Shown here piece by piece: positions 25,770 through 34,972 of a stretch of DNA of 64,000 nt. The translations under genes and the position numbers were made by a program. The DNA comes from Hyphomicrobium sp. (GTDB taxonomy: Bacteria > Pseudomonadota > Alphaproteobacteria > Rhizobiales > Hyphomicrobiaceae): contig JAEUME010000006.1 in NCBI GenBank assembly GCA_016793445.1, forward strand, positions 1 to 64,000, written 5' to 3'. Numbering within the stretch: the stretch's first letter is position 1; every line of letters begins with the position of its first letter. The notes under the pieces were generated by a model. That model was not told the DNA's origin, made no database searches, and was given only the letters and a program-made list of their open reading frames with translations.

Positions 25770-26070
25770 TGTTACCTCCAGATTGCTCTCCGCAATGACT
25801 GCGCTTCAATAATCGAGCTGCGGCTCTTCGGCAATGACGGTTTCCGCGACCGCATCGCACGCCTAGCCTTGAAGGCCTAGGCAAGAATGTCTTGGGGCCG
25901 TGCACATCTCTTTGGAAGCTATAAGGAAGCGTAGGTGAGTTATACATAGTTGCCTTGTTATAGATCAAGGTGTAGCTTGGAACGCCGTCCTAATTTTTTA
26001 ATCCGGCAAAAAAGGACAGGCGCAACAAAGAAGTATTGGTGGAAATCCAATCTACAATGGAGGAAATCGA
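25770..26070. other. intergenic region with a hairpin
   Basis: No gene was seen. A hairpin gcctagcctt/aaggcctaggc (25861-25882, one bulged base, very small loop) is the only clear structure. Its role is unknown. Confidence 0.4.
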
Positions 26071-26283
26071 ATGCGTGCGTTACTACTGATTGCGTCAACA
26101 ATCGCCATTGCAAGCCTCAGCGCGAACTTCGCCAGTGCAGCTGACCTAAGAACGTGCTCGGCCAACAGCGCGGATAAGACCCAATCGTGTTCAGTGACCT
26201 GCCCGGAAGGCAAGACCGCAACGTGCACGGGCGGCAATACCGAGGGTAAGGGTCCTGGGGACGTCAATTGCACATGTAAGTAA
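26071..26283 (+). CDS. small Cys-rich exported protein
   Basis: The 70-residue product has a signal peptide ending near FASAAD. A 45-residue mature part has six Cys (RTCSAN, SCSVTC, TCTGG, CTC at the end), so disulfides are likely. AATGGAGG precedes the ATG. I do not recognise it. A 14-base perfect hairpin follows directly. Confidence 0.6.
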   Translation: MRALLLIASTIAIASLSANFASAADLRTCSANSADKTQSCSVTCPEGKTATCTGGNTEGKGPGDVNCTCK

Positions 26284-26293
26284 TCTGCTATCG

Positions 26294-26332
26294 TAGCAAT
26301 GCTCACCAAGTCACGCCCGGTGAGCATTGCTA
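26294..26332 (+). terminator. hairpin after the small Cys-rich gene
   Basis: A perfect 14-base inverted repeat (26294-26307 with 26319-26332; tagcaatgctcacc on the left arm) encloses an 11-base loop. It lies 11 bases after the stop codon, but there is no T tract after it, so termination may be weak or the hairpin may stabilise the transcript. Confidence 0.6.
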
Positions 26333-26416
26333 TGTCAGATGCAATAGCACTTGATGTTTCTGCGATCTTGGCCGTTTTGGGGCATCAACGGCAATTGGGG
26401 CGATTGAGGAATTTGG

Positions 26417-27022
26417 ATGTCGCTAATTGGTAGCCTACTGATGATTTTGACTGGACTGGTGATTATGTCATTCGGTCTTTTCATATTTTATGCGTGGCTT
26501 CCTCTCCTCTACGCCATTGTCGGTCTGGATATTGGTCTCATGCTTGGCCGGTGGTTGACCGGTGACGTGGGAGCAATAGCAATCGTTCTAGGAATTGCCG
26601 GCGCGGTCCTTCTTGGCGCCGCGTCATACTTTCTTGAGCCCTATCGGCGTCTTCTCTTGGGTGCGTCAGTCGGCGTTCTCTTCGGCTTGTCACTGGCCAC
26701 TGCATTCAATTTGGACACCGTGCTTGGCGCTGTTCTGGCCAGAATTCTAGTATTGCTCTGCGGCGTCCTCGGAGCCGCCTTTGTAGTGCGCTTCTTCAAT
26801 GCTTTTGTTGTCGGCGCCTCAGCCATCAGCGGGGCAACGATGGCTGTTGCAGGTGCCCACCATCTTCTCCCCAGCCTTGGACTATTCGACCTAGCGAGCG
26901 GCGATGTTCTGCCTCGGGCGCTCACATTGCTGCTCGCGGTGCTCGGGGTGATCTGGCAAGCTCAGAACATCGGGAAGTGGGCTGAGATGCTGCCTGTTAA
27001 TGACCGCGGCCCGGCCGCTTGA
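26417..27022 (+). CDS. polytopic membrane protein, DUF4203/TMEM198-like
   Basis: The 201-residue protein is almost entirely hydrophobic, with about six to seven membrane segments separated by short loops (YFLEPYRRLLLG among them). The layout and the Gly-rich helices resemble DUF4203/TMEM198-like proteins. Function unknown. Confidence 0.65.
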   Translation: MSLIGSLLMILTGLVIMSFGLFIFYAWLPLLYAIVGLDIGLMLGRWLTGDVGAIAIVLGIAGAVLLGAASYFLEPYRRLLLGASVGVLFGLSLATAFNLDTVLGAVLARILVLLCGVLGAAFVVRFFNAFVVGASAISGATMAVAGAHHLLPSLGLFDLASGDVLPRALTLLLAVLGVIWQAQNIGKWAEMLPVNDRGPAA

Positions 27023-27289
27023 GCGGGACAATCAAAGTCCGCTGCATCCGTCAGATAGCGTCCACGCCATGAGAGCGTGCCGGCACGCCAGCACAGCCCA
27101 CTCTCTGGCATTGATGGAGGCACCCTTGCCCCGGGAGACGTCGCGCCTCCGGAACGGAAAGCCGGCTTATTCAAATCCGGCGAAGTTTTCGCATTCCTAT
27201 GCGACGCTTACACGGCATAGCGAGCCTGAGACCTGACGACCTGACATCGTCAGCATCCTTTGACGTCCCAACTGCCCCTTTGCCGTAAC

Positions 27290-27937
27290 TCAATTTGCCT
27301 TCGAGTCCGTTGGAGCCTCGATCTTCAAGCCCTCAACCACGGTGAACGTTCCGTCGAACAATCTTTTTTCGGGTTCGGTCACAGGCGTCACGATGTTGCG
27401 GACCGGCAGTCCAGTGGACTTGTCGATAAAGACATTCTGCTGGTTTGGAACCGAAACCGCCGAGATGCGAGGGCCCTTCTGCTCCGCTTCCGCCGGAATG
27501 GGCGTTGGAAGAATGCCCTGATAGGCTGCAAAGGACCTGCCTTCGAGATCCTTGTCGCCCAGGCACTTGTAGTCAACCGCCGCCTTTGGCGGATCGACCA
27601 CCGTCTCCTTCATTTGCCGCGCAATTGTCTCGGCAAACTTCTCAGGGACTTCAGACCACCCCTGCCCCTGGTTCGACCACGCCTTCTTGCCGATCAGGAT
27701 CATCTCCATCGGAGTGCTCGACCCATCCATCATGACGCGCTGATGCATGCGGTCAGGGAGAATGTAGTCCGACTCCATCGTCAGTTGCCCTTGCGCGTTG
27801 ACGATCTTGGTTTGCAGCCGAAACGAGCCGGTCGCACGCAACTTCTCGAAAGCAGCATCGACATCGGTCTTGCAGTCGGCAAGAGCGGTCGACGGCATCA
27901 GCAGGGTGAGAGCGAGAAGGGAGCGCAAGGCACGCAT
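27290..27937 (-). CDS. exported protein of unknown function
   Basis: The 215-residue protein has a signal peptide (RALRSLLALTLLMPSTALA). A beta-rich mature part (FRLQTKIVNAQGQLTMESDYILPDR, MEMILIGKKAWSNQGQGW) recalls LolA-like or outer-membrane sensor folds, but I cannot name a family. It is 70 bases downstream of the response regulator gene on the same strand. Confidence 0.65.
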   Translation of the reverse strand: MRALRSLLALTLLMPSTALADCKTDVDAAFEKLRATGSFRLQTKIVNAQGQLTMESDYILPDRMHQRVMMDGSSTPMEMILIGKKAWSNQGQGWSEVPEKFAETIARQMKETVVDPPKAAVDYKCLGDKDLEGRSFAAYQGILPTPIPAEAEQKGPRISAVSVPNQQNVFIDKSTGLPVRNIVTPVTEPEKRLFDGTFTVVEGLKIEAPTDSKAN

Positions 27938-28007
27938 GGAAGACTCCTAGTCAAGGGTTGGTTTCATGGGTTTGATTGTGGAGAACGGTTGGGCACGGAG
28001 CGGCAGG

Positions 28008-28697
28008 CTAGCCTCCAGAGGAGTTCAACGACCCCTTTGGCAATCGCTTCGATGTCCTATCGCCGGTTATTTCAGGCAAATGATCGATCGCGATGCGCAT
28101 CATCTCTGGAAGGGATTTTACGCCAAGCTTGGACTTGATCTGCGTGCACGTGTTGGCGACCGTCTTGTAAGAAATGTGTAATTCCTCCGCAATCGCACTG
28201 TACGACTTTCCTTGGGCGATAAGTTCGAGCGTCTGCAATTCGCGAAGGGTCATGGTCTGCAACGGGTTGTTCCGGCCGCGCGTCTCCATCAAGGCAATAC
28301 TGGATGCAACGCTGTGGCTGAGGAAGCTTCGGCCCTGGCGGACGGATGAAATAGCCTTGATCAGGTCGTCGGATGAGGCATCCTTCAAGACGTAGCCGTT
28401 GGCGCCGAGCCGCAATGCTTGACTGGCGATCAGCGGGTCGTCGTGCATCGTCAGCACCAGAATGGGCGTCGACTTATCGTGGGTGCGTAGACGCCGGATA
28501 AACGAAAGACCAGCAAGCACGCCGCGATTCATCGCAAGGTCGACGATGATCAGATCGGGGCGATGCGACCGGTAGGCCTTGAAACCATCGATCGGGCTAC
28601 ACGCCAGACGAATATGGTCGGCACCGATATCCTCCAGCACCCGCCGGCAACCCTGTAAGACGAGAGGATGATCGTCAATGACGAGCACTGATGTCAT
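28008..28697 (-). CDS. NarL/LuxR-type response regulator, possibly MxaB/MoxX
   Basis: The 229-residue protein has a receiver domain (acidic pair DD at residues 8-9, phosphoacceptor Asp53 in IIVDLAMNRG, Lys in YVLKDAS). A C-terminal LuxR helix-turn-helix follows (LTLRELQTLELIAQG-like region, ISYKTVANTCTQIKSKLG). Regulators of this type named MxaB (Methylobacterium) or MoxX (Paracoccus) control methanol dehydrogenase genes. Its place about 1 kb before mxaF makes that role plausible. No histidine kinase is nearby. Confidence 0.85.
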   Translation of the reverse strand: MTSVLVIDDHPLVLQGCRRVLEDIGADHIRLACSPIDGFKAYRSHRPDLIIVDLAMNRGVLAGLSFIRRLRTHDKSTPILVLTMHDDPLIASQALRLGANGYVLKDASSDDLIKAISSVRQGRSFLSHSVASSIALMETRGRNNPLQTMTLRELQTLELIAQGKSYSAIAEELHISYKTVANTCTQIKSKLGVKSLPEMMRIAIDHLPEITGDRTSKRLPKGSLNSSGG

Positions 28698-28853
28698 GAT
28701 GTTACTTACCGTTGACTGATTTCAATGAGGCCCGGCGGATCAAGCGAAACGTGAACAGTCCTACCTGCCCGAGCTTGGCTGGGCTGTTGTGGACATTTTG
28801 CAGCCGTTGTCGCGCACGGCGCGACCCAGGACATGCCCTTAAGGTGCCGTATG

Positions 28854-29399
28854 TCATGGGCGCGGACCATATCTCTTGCGCAATTCATTCAGCGCCTGAT
28901 CACGCGTCGATCCAGATGTCCGCAGCGTGAAATAGTACTGACAGATCGCCCCAAAGCCTCCAGCTTGACCAACCTCGCCCATGGTCTCTGTGAGATCCGC
29001 GATCAGCGTCAGCGCGGGTTCATCGTAGCCGGCCGCGAGAAACATGGCCTCCAGTTGCACCGCGCGGTTTGCCACCATGCGTGGCGTATCGCCCGATCGT
29101 CTGGCGGCAGTCTCTAAATCCTTCTGCGTCGAAGCACGCAAGACGTCATCGATTTTGGTATCGGATAGAGAGCCGCGGGCAAGAAGCCAATCGGCGGGAG
29201 AGGTCTGTGCATGAACTTCCAGCCATTCAACGGAACGCTTCATGTGCTTCAGCGGCGCCTCTGCCGCTTCTGGCGCTTGGGCAGGCGGTGATGACTTTGA
29301 AGGTTTCTGGTCGTCGCTGCAGGCGCAGAGAAATGCCGCCGTCAGGACAGCCGCGAAAGGCTTGCGCAGGTTTGCGGAAATGATGCCGTGAGCTGTCAT
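28854..29399 (-). CDS. lipoprotein of unknown function
   Basis: The 181-residue protein has a lipobox LCAC near residue 28 after a hydrophobic stretch, so it should be a lipid-anchored envelope protein. A Pro/Ala-rich linker and a helical body follow (ASTQKDLETAARR, VQLEAMFLAAGYDEP). I do not recognise the family. It diverges from mxaF. Confidence 0.6.
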   Translation of the reverse strand: MTAHGIISANLRKPFAAVLTAAFLCACSDDQKPSKSSPPAQAPEAAEAPLKHMKRSVEWLEVHAQTSPADWLLARGSLSDTKIDDVLRASTQKDLETAARRSGDTPRMVANRAVQLEAMFLAAGYDEPALTLIADLTETMGEVGQAGGFGAICQYYFTLRTSGSTRDQALNELRKRYGPRP

Positions 29400-29759
29400 C
29401 GAGCGCGACCGTTACGAGTGTGTTGGCGATATGACCCGCGGTCAGACGGCGACGGCGAAGTACTACTTATCTACTAGGCCAACCTCTCAAAGCGCCAGAG
29501 ACATGGTTGCAGAGTTTTCTGCCAAATCTTCCTGGTCTGAATTGCTGTTGGATCGGCAGACCCGCCGCGCTCTTGCACCTTAGTATCCCCCCGGCTTCCG
29601 CCTGCCGTCGTTGTCCAGCAAGCGACGGCTTAGCCAAAGCCCAGGGGGGAAGAGCATATCCAATCCCTGGAAAAACCCCCGGTTCATCGACAGCATCCCC
29701 GTCGGTTAGCCGAGGCAAAACGAGAAAACAGCTGGGTAGGAAACGTGAGGTTAATGGGC
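29400..29759 (+). promoter_or_regulatory. mxaF upstream region with a structured leader
   Basis: This 360-base region carries no gene. It contains a nested hairpin at 29586-29650. The outer stem tccccccggctt pairs with aagcc-ca-gggggga (two-base bulge), and an inner stem ccgtcgttg pairs with caagcgacgg. The mxaF start (29760) lies about 110 bases downstream, with GAGG at 29747-29750. I could not place the promoter boxes with confidence. Confidence 0.55.
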
Positions 29760-31652
29760 ATGAAACAACGCATCACGACGTCCATGTTGGCGTCGGCGTC
29801 ATGCATGGCAGTAGCAGCAGCGCTGCAGTTCGCCATTACAGCGCCGGCTTCTGCGAACCAGAAGCTCGTGGAGCTCTCCAAGAGCAACGAGAACTGGATT
29901 ATGCCGGGTCGTGACTATAGTTCGCAGAACTATAGCCCGATGACGCAGATCAACGTGGAGAACGTCAAGAAACTTCGGACAGCGTGGTCGTTTTCTACCG
30001 GCCTCCTGCATGGACATGAAGGCACACCGCTTGTCGTAGATGGGTTGATGTATGTGCACACATCATTTCCCAATAACACGTTTGCACTCGACCTGAACGA
30101 CCCCGGCCACATCATTTGGCAGCACAAACCCAAGCAGGACCCCGCCGCGCGCTCGGTCGCCTGCTGCGACCTTGTCAATCGTGGTCTGGCCTACTGGCCC
30201 GGCGACGGCAAGACACCGGCTCTCATCATCAAGACTCAGCTCGACGGCCATCTGGTTGCACTCAACGCTAAGACGGGTGAAGAGTTCTGGAAGGTGGAGA
30301 ACGGCGACATCAAGGTCGGCCAGACTCTGACGCAGGCTCCCTATGTGATCAAGGATCTCGCGCTCGTAGGCTCCTCGGGTGCCGAACTTGGCGTGCGTGG
30401 TCACACGACGGCCTATAACGTGAAGACCGGCGAGCAGGTCTGGCGCGTGTACGCCACGGGCCCGGACTCGGAAGTCGGTATTGGCGATGATTTCAACAAG
30501 GCCAATCCGCACTACGGTCAGAAGGGCCTTGGCACCGGAACCTGGGAAGGCGACGCCTGGAAGATCGGCGGCGGAACCAACTGGGGCTGGTATGCCTACG
30601 ATCCCGAGACGAACCTTTTCCACTACGGCTCGGGTAACCCGGCACCGTGGAACGAGACCATGCGTCCCGGCGACAACAAGTGGACCATGACCATCTGGGG
30701 CCGCGATGCCGACACCGGCCAGGCCAAGTTCGGTTACCAGAAAACTCCGCACGACGAGTGGGACTACGCCGGCGTCAACGTCATGATCCTGTCTGAACAG
30801 AAGGACAAGGCGGGCAAGATGCGCAAGCTTCTGACGCATCCTGATCGCAACGGCATCGTCTACACGCTCGACCGCGAGAACGGCGACTTGGTGTCGGCCA
30901 ACAAGCTGGACGACACGGTCAACTGGGTTAAGCAGGTCGACCTGAAGTCGGGTCTGCCCGTGCGTGATCCGGAATACTCGACCTACATGGACCACAAGGG
31001 TAAGGAAATCTGCCCGTCGGCCATGGGTTATCACAACCAGGGTCACGACAGCTACGATCCTACGAAGGAACTGTTCTATCTTGGCATCAACCACATCTGC
31101 ATGGACTGGGAACCGTTCATGCTGCCCTACCGCGCTGGCCAGTTCTTCGTTGGTGCAACGCTGTGGATGTATCCCGGCCCCAAGGGCGATCGCCAGAACT
31201 ACCTGGGTCTTGGTCAGATCAAGGCTTACAACGCGATCTCCGGCGAATACAAGTGGGAGAAGATGGAGCGCTTCTCGGTTTGGGGCGGCACGCTCGCAAC
31301 CGCAGGCAATCTGGTGTTCTATGGAACGCTCGATGGCTTCATCAAGGCCCGCAACTCCGACACAGGCGAACTGCTCTGGAAGCACAAGCTGCCGTCGGGC
31401 GTGATCGGCCATCCGATGACGTTTGAGCACAAAGGCACGCAGTACGTGGCGATCATGTACGGTGTCGGCGGCTGGCCGGGCGTTGGTCTGGTATTCGACC
31501 TTCAGGATCCGACAGCTGGCCTGGGTGCCGTGGGCGCATTCAAGAACCTGCAGAACTATACCCAGATGGGTGGCGGGGTGCAGGTCTTCTCGCTCGATGG
31601 CAAGAACCCGTACGACGACGTGAACGTCGGCGAATGGACCGGTAAGAGCTGA
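29760..31652 (+). CDS. mxaF: methanol dehydrogenase large subunit, calcium type
   Basis: The 630-residue periplasmic quinoprotein has a signal peptide ending near PASAN and an eight-bladed propeller. The vicinal disulfide Cys135-Cys136 is in VACCDLV, and the catalytic Asp335 is in EWDYAGVN. The residue two after the catalytic Asp is Ala; lanthanide XoxF enzymes have Asp there, so this is the calcium-dependent MxaF. It oxidises methanol to formaldehyde with PQQ and passes electrons to cytochrome cL. The start at 29760 is set by GAGG nine bases upstream. Confidence 0.98.
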   Translation: MKQRITTSMLASASCMAVAAALQFAITAPASANQKLVELSKSNENWIMPGRDYSSQNYSPMTQINVENVKKLRTAWSFSTGLLHGHEGTPLVVDGLMYVHTSFPNNTFALDLNDPGHIIWQHKPKQDPAARSVACCDLVNRGLAYWPGDGKTPALIIKTQLDGHLVALNAKTGEEFWKVENGDIKVGQTLTQAPYVIKDLALVGSSGAELGVRGHTTAYNVKTGEQVWRVYATGPDSEVGIGDDFNKANPHYGQKGLGTGTWEGDAWKIGGGTNWGWYAYDPETNLFHYGSGNPAPWNETMRPGDNKWTMTIWGRDADTGQAKFGYQKTPHDEWDYAGVNVMILSEQKDKAGKMRKLLTHPDRNGIVYTLDRENGDLVSANKLDDTVNWVKQVDLKSGLPVRDPEYSTYMDHKGKEICPSAMGYHNQGHDSYDPTKELFYLGINHICMDWEPFMLPYRAGQFFVGATLWMYPGPKGDRQNYLGLGQIKAYNAISGEYKWEKMERFSVWGGTLATAGNLVFYGTLDGFIKARNSDTGELLWKHKLPSGVIGHPMTFEHKGTQYVAIMYGVGGWPGVGLVFDLQDPTAGLGAVGAFKNLQNYTQMGGGVQVFSLDGKNPYDDVNVGEWTGKS

Positions 31653-31665
31653 TAAGCCCTTGAAA

Positions 31666-31699
31666 GGATGCGGACCGGTATATCAACCGGGCCGCATCC
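31666..31699 (+). terminator. hairpin between mxaF and mxaJ
   Basis: A 14-base stem (31666-31679, ggatgcggaccggt, with 31686-31699, one mismatch) and a six-base loop begin 13 bases after the mxaF stop. The tail is tctctgcc, so it is not a strong terminator. It probably limits read-through or protects the abundant mxaF message from 3' decay. Confidence 0.65.
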
Positions 31700-31803
31700 T
31701 CTCTGCCCGGCGTGTTTCGTCTCTGGCGAACATGTGCGTTGGCACGCGCCGCATCGAGCTTCCGTCTCACCCATTAGCTTCAATCGAACACGAGTATTCT
31801 TAC

Positions 31804-32724
31804 ATGATGTGTCGCATTACGCCTCTCCATTCGAACCGGCAACGAAGCGCTCGCCTTAGCCCGACCACGGCTGTTGCTGCATCATTCCTGGCAGCCCTGT
31901 CTCTTGCTGCCTCCGCGGACGAGACATCCAAGGCTGCGGATGCAGCTGCAGACACCGGCGCAGCGGTTCTTAGAGTTTGCGCTACGACGAGCGAATTGCC
32001 GTTCTCCAGCCAGGATAAGTCCGGTTTCGAGAACCGAATTGCCGAGGTCGTGGCCCAAGCCATGGGGCGTAGCGTGCAGTTTATCTGGAGTTCGAAGCCC
32101 GGAATCTTTGCCGTGCGCGACCAGCTCAACATAAAACTGTGCGACGTTGTCATGGGGTTGGATACCGGTGACGACCGCGTCCTGACGACACGTCCCTATT
32201 ATCGCGCGCCCTATGTCTTCGTTCAGCGCAAAGATTCAAAACTCAACATCGAAAACTGGGACAGCCCCGACCTGCAACGCGCCGAGAAGGTCAGCTACAT
32301 TCCAGGCACCGCAGGCGAGGTCATGCTGACGAAGCTCGACCTCATCACGAAGCATGTCAACTACATGCACTCGCTGACAAACTTTCAGGACAAGCGCAAT
32401 AAGTACACGCGCGTTCCCCCCGAGCGCATGGTGGGTGAAGTGGCTGATGGAACGGCCGATCTGGCAGTAGTGTTCGCACCGGACGTTGCCCGTTACGTGA
32501 AGGCCAACGACAAACTGAAGATGACCGTCCTTCCGGATAATAACGTCCGCGTTGACGGGGAGCCGGTCCCCCACCATTTCGACCAGTCCATCGCCGTTCG
32601 CAAGGACGACAAGGATCTGCGGGCCGCTGTCGATGCTGCTGTTGAGAAGGCAAAGGCAAAGATCGAAGCAATCCTGAAAGAGGAAGGAATTCCTCTGCTC
32701 CCCGCACCGCCGCCGCGCAGCTGA
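31804..32724 (+). CDS. mxaJ: MxaJ, periplasmic solute-binding-like protein
   Basis: The 306-residue protein is related to periplasmic substrate-binding proteins (LRVCATTSELPFSSQDKSGFENRIAE, then RPYYRAPYVFVQR). MxaJ is needed for methanol dehydrogenase assembly or activity. The start at 31804 gives a signal peptide ending near SLAASAD. It lies between mxaF and mxaG, the canonical order. Confidence 0.95.
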   Translation: MMCRITPLHSNRQRSARLSPTTAVAASFLAALSLAASADETSKAADAAADTGAAVLRVCATTSELPFSSQDKSGFENRIAEVVAQAMGRSVQFIWSSKPGIFAVRDQLNIKLCDVVMGLDTGDDRVLTTRPYYRAPYVFVQRKDSKLNIENWDSPDLQRAEKVSYIPGTAGEVMLTKLDLITKHVNYMHSLTNFQDKRNKYTRVPPERMVGEVADGTADLAVVFAPDVARYVKANDKLKMTVLPDNNVRVDGEPVPHHFDQSIAVRKDDKDLRAAVDAAVEKAKAKIEAILKEEGIPLLPAPPPRS

Positions 32725-32771
32725 GAAGACGTGCGCAAATACAAATAGTGCCAAGACAGAATAGAGCGTGA

Positions 32772-33371
32772 ATGACCTTGAAGAAAATATACAAAAAATG
32801 GGCATGCGTTGCGCTGACTGGCGCCAGCATGCTCGGAGCAACAATCGCCACAGCAAACGCCCAGCAGGTATTCCGGAATACAATCACCGGCGAGGAACTC
32901 AAGATCCTGGAGGTGGCGCCGAAAGAAGGCCGGGATACTCCAGCAGTAAAGTCGTTCCTTGAGACCGGCATCAATCCTTACATTGGGGTGAAGGGATGCC
33001 TGCCGCGTGGCGAGGAGGCTTATCTCGTTGCCTGCTCCGGCTGTCATGGACACCTGGGCGAAGGCAAGGTTGGGCCTGGCTTAAACGACAACTACTGGAC
33101 CTATCCGAAGAACACCACCGATAAGGGACTGTTCGAGACGATCTTCGGCGGCGCTCAGGGCATGATGGGGCCGCATGGCGGCGACCTGCAGCTCGATGAA
33201 GTCCTTGCGCTCATAGCTTGGATCCGAAACCTCAACATCGGAGAGGCCAAGGATGCGGAGTGGCTGACAGACGCTCAGAAAGCCTCGTTCAAGCCCTTCA
33301 ACGCCAAAGAATGGGACGGCAGCGGAAAAGCCGAGGCCGCCAAGGAACAGTGCACCATTCCCGCAAATTGA
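32772..33371 (+). CDS. mxaG: cytochrome cL, electron acceptor of methanol dehydrogenase
   Basis: The 199-residue exported protein has a signal peptide ending near TANAQQ and one heme motif CSGCH. The cytochrome cL blocks FRNTITGEELKIL, GINPYIG and MMGPHGGDL are present. It takes electrons from MxaFI in the periplasm. A shorter relative is encoded at 58706-59191. Confidence 0.96.
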   Translation: MTLKKIYKKWACVALTGASMLGATIATANAQQVFRNTITGEELKILEVAPKEGRDTPAVKSFLETGINPYIGVKGCLPRGEEAYLVACSGCHGHLGEGKVGPGLNDNYWTYPKNTTDKGLFETIFGGAQGMMGPHGGDLQLDEVLALIAWIRNLNIGEAKDAEWLTDAQKASFKPFNAKEWDGSGKAEAAKEQCTIPAN

Positions 33372-33464
33372 GGGTGTCGGCCTTGCGCCGGAACCATCGA
33401 AGCCCCGGGACCAACACGGTGGGCGTCGACCTGCCGAAGATCAACGAAAAGAGGAGGAACGACC

Positions 33465-33755
33465 ATGAAGACGATGTTGACAGGACTGATGGCGGCGGCA
33501 GCTCTGGTTGTCACTTCCGCTCCGGCCGCATTGGCCTATGACGGAACAAAGTGCAAGGCACCCGGCGTGTGCTGGGAGGCCAAGCCCGGCTATCCGGAAA
33601 AGGTCGCCGGCTCGAAGTACGATCCCAAGCATGACCCCAAGGAGCTGCAGAAGCAGGGCGATTCCATGAAGTCCGCCGAGGAGCGCAACAAGAAGCGCGC
33701 CGAGCACTTCAAAAAGACCGGCAAGTGGGTCTACGACGTATCGAAGATTCAATAA
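33465..33755 (+). CDS. mxaI: methanol dehydrogenase small subunit
   Basis: The 96-residue precursor has a signal peptide ending ALAYDG. A Lys-rich mature part of about 72 residues has Cys pairs in KCKAPGVCWEAKPGYP, as in known MxaI. It wraps around MxaF in the alpha2-beta2 enzyme. GAGGAGG precedes the ATG. Its presence confirms the calcium system, since XoxF lacks this subunit. Confidence 0.97.
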   Translation: MKTMLTGLMAAAALVVTSAPAALAYDGTKCKAPGVCWEAKPGYPEKVAGSKYDPKHDPKELQKQGDSMKSAEERNKKRAEHFKKTGKWVYDVSKIQ

Positions 33756-33823
33756 CCCCCCACAACAGTTCCTCGGACCGCTTGCCACGCTTGCTGAATG
33801 CGGCTTCCTTTCCGGGGTAACTT

Positions 33824-33853
33824 GAGGTGCGGCGCTGCCGCACCTCTTTTTCT
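33824..33853 (+). terminator. intrinsic terminator between mxaI and mxaR
   Basis: A perfect 10-base stem gaggtgcggc/gccgcacctc with loop gct is followed at once by five T. It lies about 70 bases after mxaI, so most transcripts from mxaF should stop here, leaving mxaR onward at lower level or under its own promoter. Confidence 0.85.
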
Positions 33854-33943
33854 CAAACCGTTTCCTGCCGGGCGGCATTCCAGCTCGCGCCGGGCTGTCA
33901 TCGTCAAGCCGATGACATAAAATTCTTTGCGGTGTGAAGCACA

Positions 33944-34972
33944 GTGACGGCACAAGTTTCAGAACTGCAACGGATGCCATCACCTGAAGTCGCACGTCGC
34001 CTTCAGCACAGCATCAGCAAGGTCGTCATAGGGCAGTCCCGCGCGGTGGGACTCATTACGACCGCCATTTTCGCTCGTGGTCACGTTCTTCTTGAAGGTG
34101 ATGTCGGCGTTGGAAAAACAACGCTGTTGAGAGCGGCTGCGCGCGCGATCGGCGGAGCCTTCGAACGCATCGAGGGCACGATCGACCTGATGCCCTCCGA
34201 CATGATCTATCACACCTACATTGCCGAAGACGGCCGGCCGCGCGTCGAGCCGGGGCCGGTTCTTAAGCACCGCTCGGATCTTTCAATCTTCTTCTTCAAC
34301 GAGATCAATCGGGCGCGGCCCCAGGTCCACTCCCTGCTCCTGCGCCTGATGGCGGAGCGCAGCGTTACGGCCTTCAATAGCGAACATACGTTTCCGCATC
34401 TTCTCGTCTTTGCAGACCGCAACCGGATTGAGCGAGAGGAGACGTTCGAGCTGCCGGCCGCCGCGCGAGACCGCTTTCTCATGGAAATCTCCATTGGCGC
34501 GCCAAAGGATGATGCCGCACGGCGCGCTCTGGTCTTCGATACGCGGTTTCATGACGTCGACGCCCTCATTTCGTCAGTTGCCGAGACGGCCGTCGACTAC
34601 AAGGCACTCTCCGGTATGGCGGCGGCGATCCAGCGCGAGATCACCGTCAGTCCGGCGCTCGAATCCTATGTCCTAGCGCTGTGGGACGCCGTTCGGGCCC
34701 CCGCAGAACACGGCATCGCGATCAACGGTGTCGACATGACGCGGTTCATCTCTGGTGGCGCCAGTCCTCGCGGCATGAGCTACCTGATCCGGGCAGCTCG
34801 CGTTGCCGCCTGGATGGATGGCCGCGACATGGTTGTTCCGGAAGATATTCGAGACTTGTTTCCGGAGGTCATGGCACACCGCATCTTCCTGCAGCCGGTC
34901 TACGAGTTGCGGCGTGACGAACTTATTCAGCAACTCATCGCCGAAACGTTCAGAGTGGTGCCAGCGCCATGA
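33944..34972 (+). CDS. mxaR: MxaR, MoxR-type AAA ATPase
   Basis: The 342-residue MoxR ATPase has Walker A GDVGVGKTTL, Walker B FFNEINRARPQ and sensor motifs. It probably works with the DUF58 and VWA proteins encoded downstream as a chaperone for calcium insertion into methanol dehydrogenase. The frame opens with GTG at 33944; an ATG at 33974 is an alternative. It overlaps mxaS by four bases. Confidence 0.93.
   Translation: MTAQVSELQRMPSPEVARRLQHSISKVVIGQSRAVGLITTAIFARGHVLLEGDVGVGKTTLLRAAARAIGGAFERIEGTIDLMPSDMIYHTYIAEDGRPRVEPGPVLKHRSDLSIFFFNEINRARPQVHSLLLRLMAERSVTAFNSEHTFPHLLVFADRNRIEREETFELPAAARDRFLMEISIGAPKDDAARRALVFDTRFHDVDALISSVAETAVDYKALSGMAAAIQREITVSPALESYVLALWDAVRAPAEHGIAINGVDMTRFISGGASPRGMSYLIRAARVAAWMDGRDMVVPEDIRDLFPEVMAHRIFLQPVYELRRDELIQQLIAETFRVVPAP

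Noticed and set aside
27260..28138. 292-residue plus-strand frame
   Set aside because: It covers the minus-strand exported protein (signal peptide) and the end of the response regulator; the composition looks like a shadow.
30063..31430. 455-residue minus-strand frame across mxaF
   Set aside because: It is antisense to an unmistakable mxaF, lacks any family resemblance, and reflects codon bias of a highly expressed gene.
29760..31652. Lanthanide-dependent XoxF
   Set aside because: The residue two after the catalytic Asp is Ala (WDYAGVN), not Asp, and mxaI and the calcium maturation genes are present.
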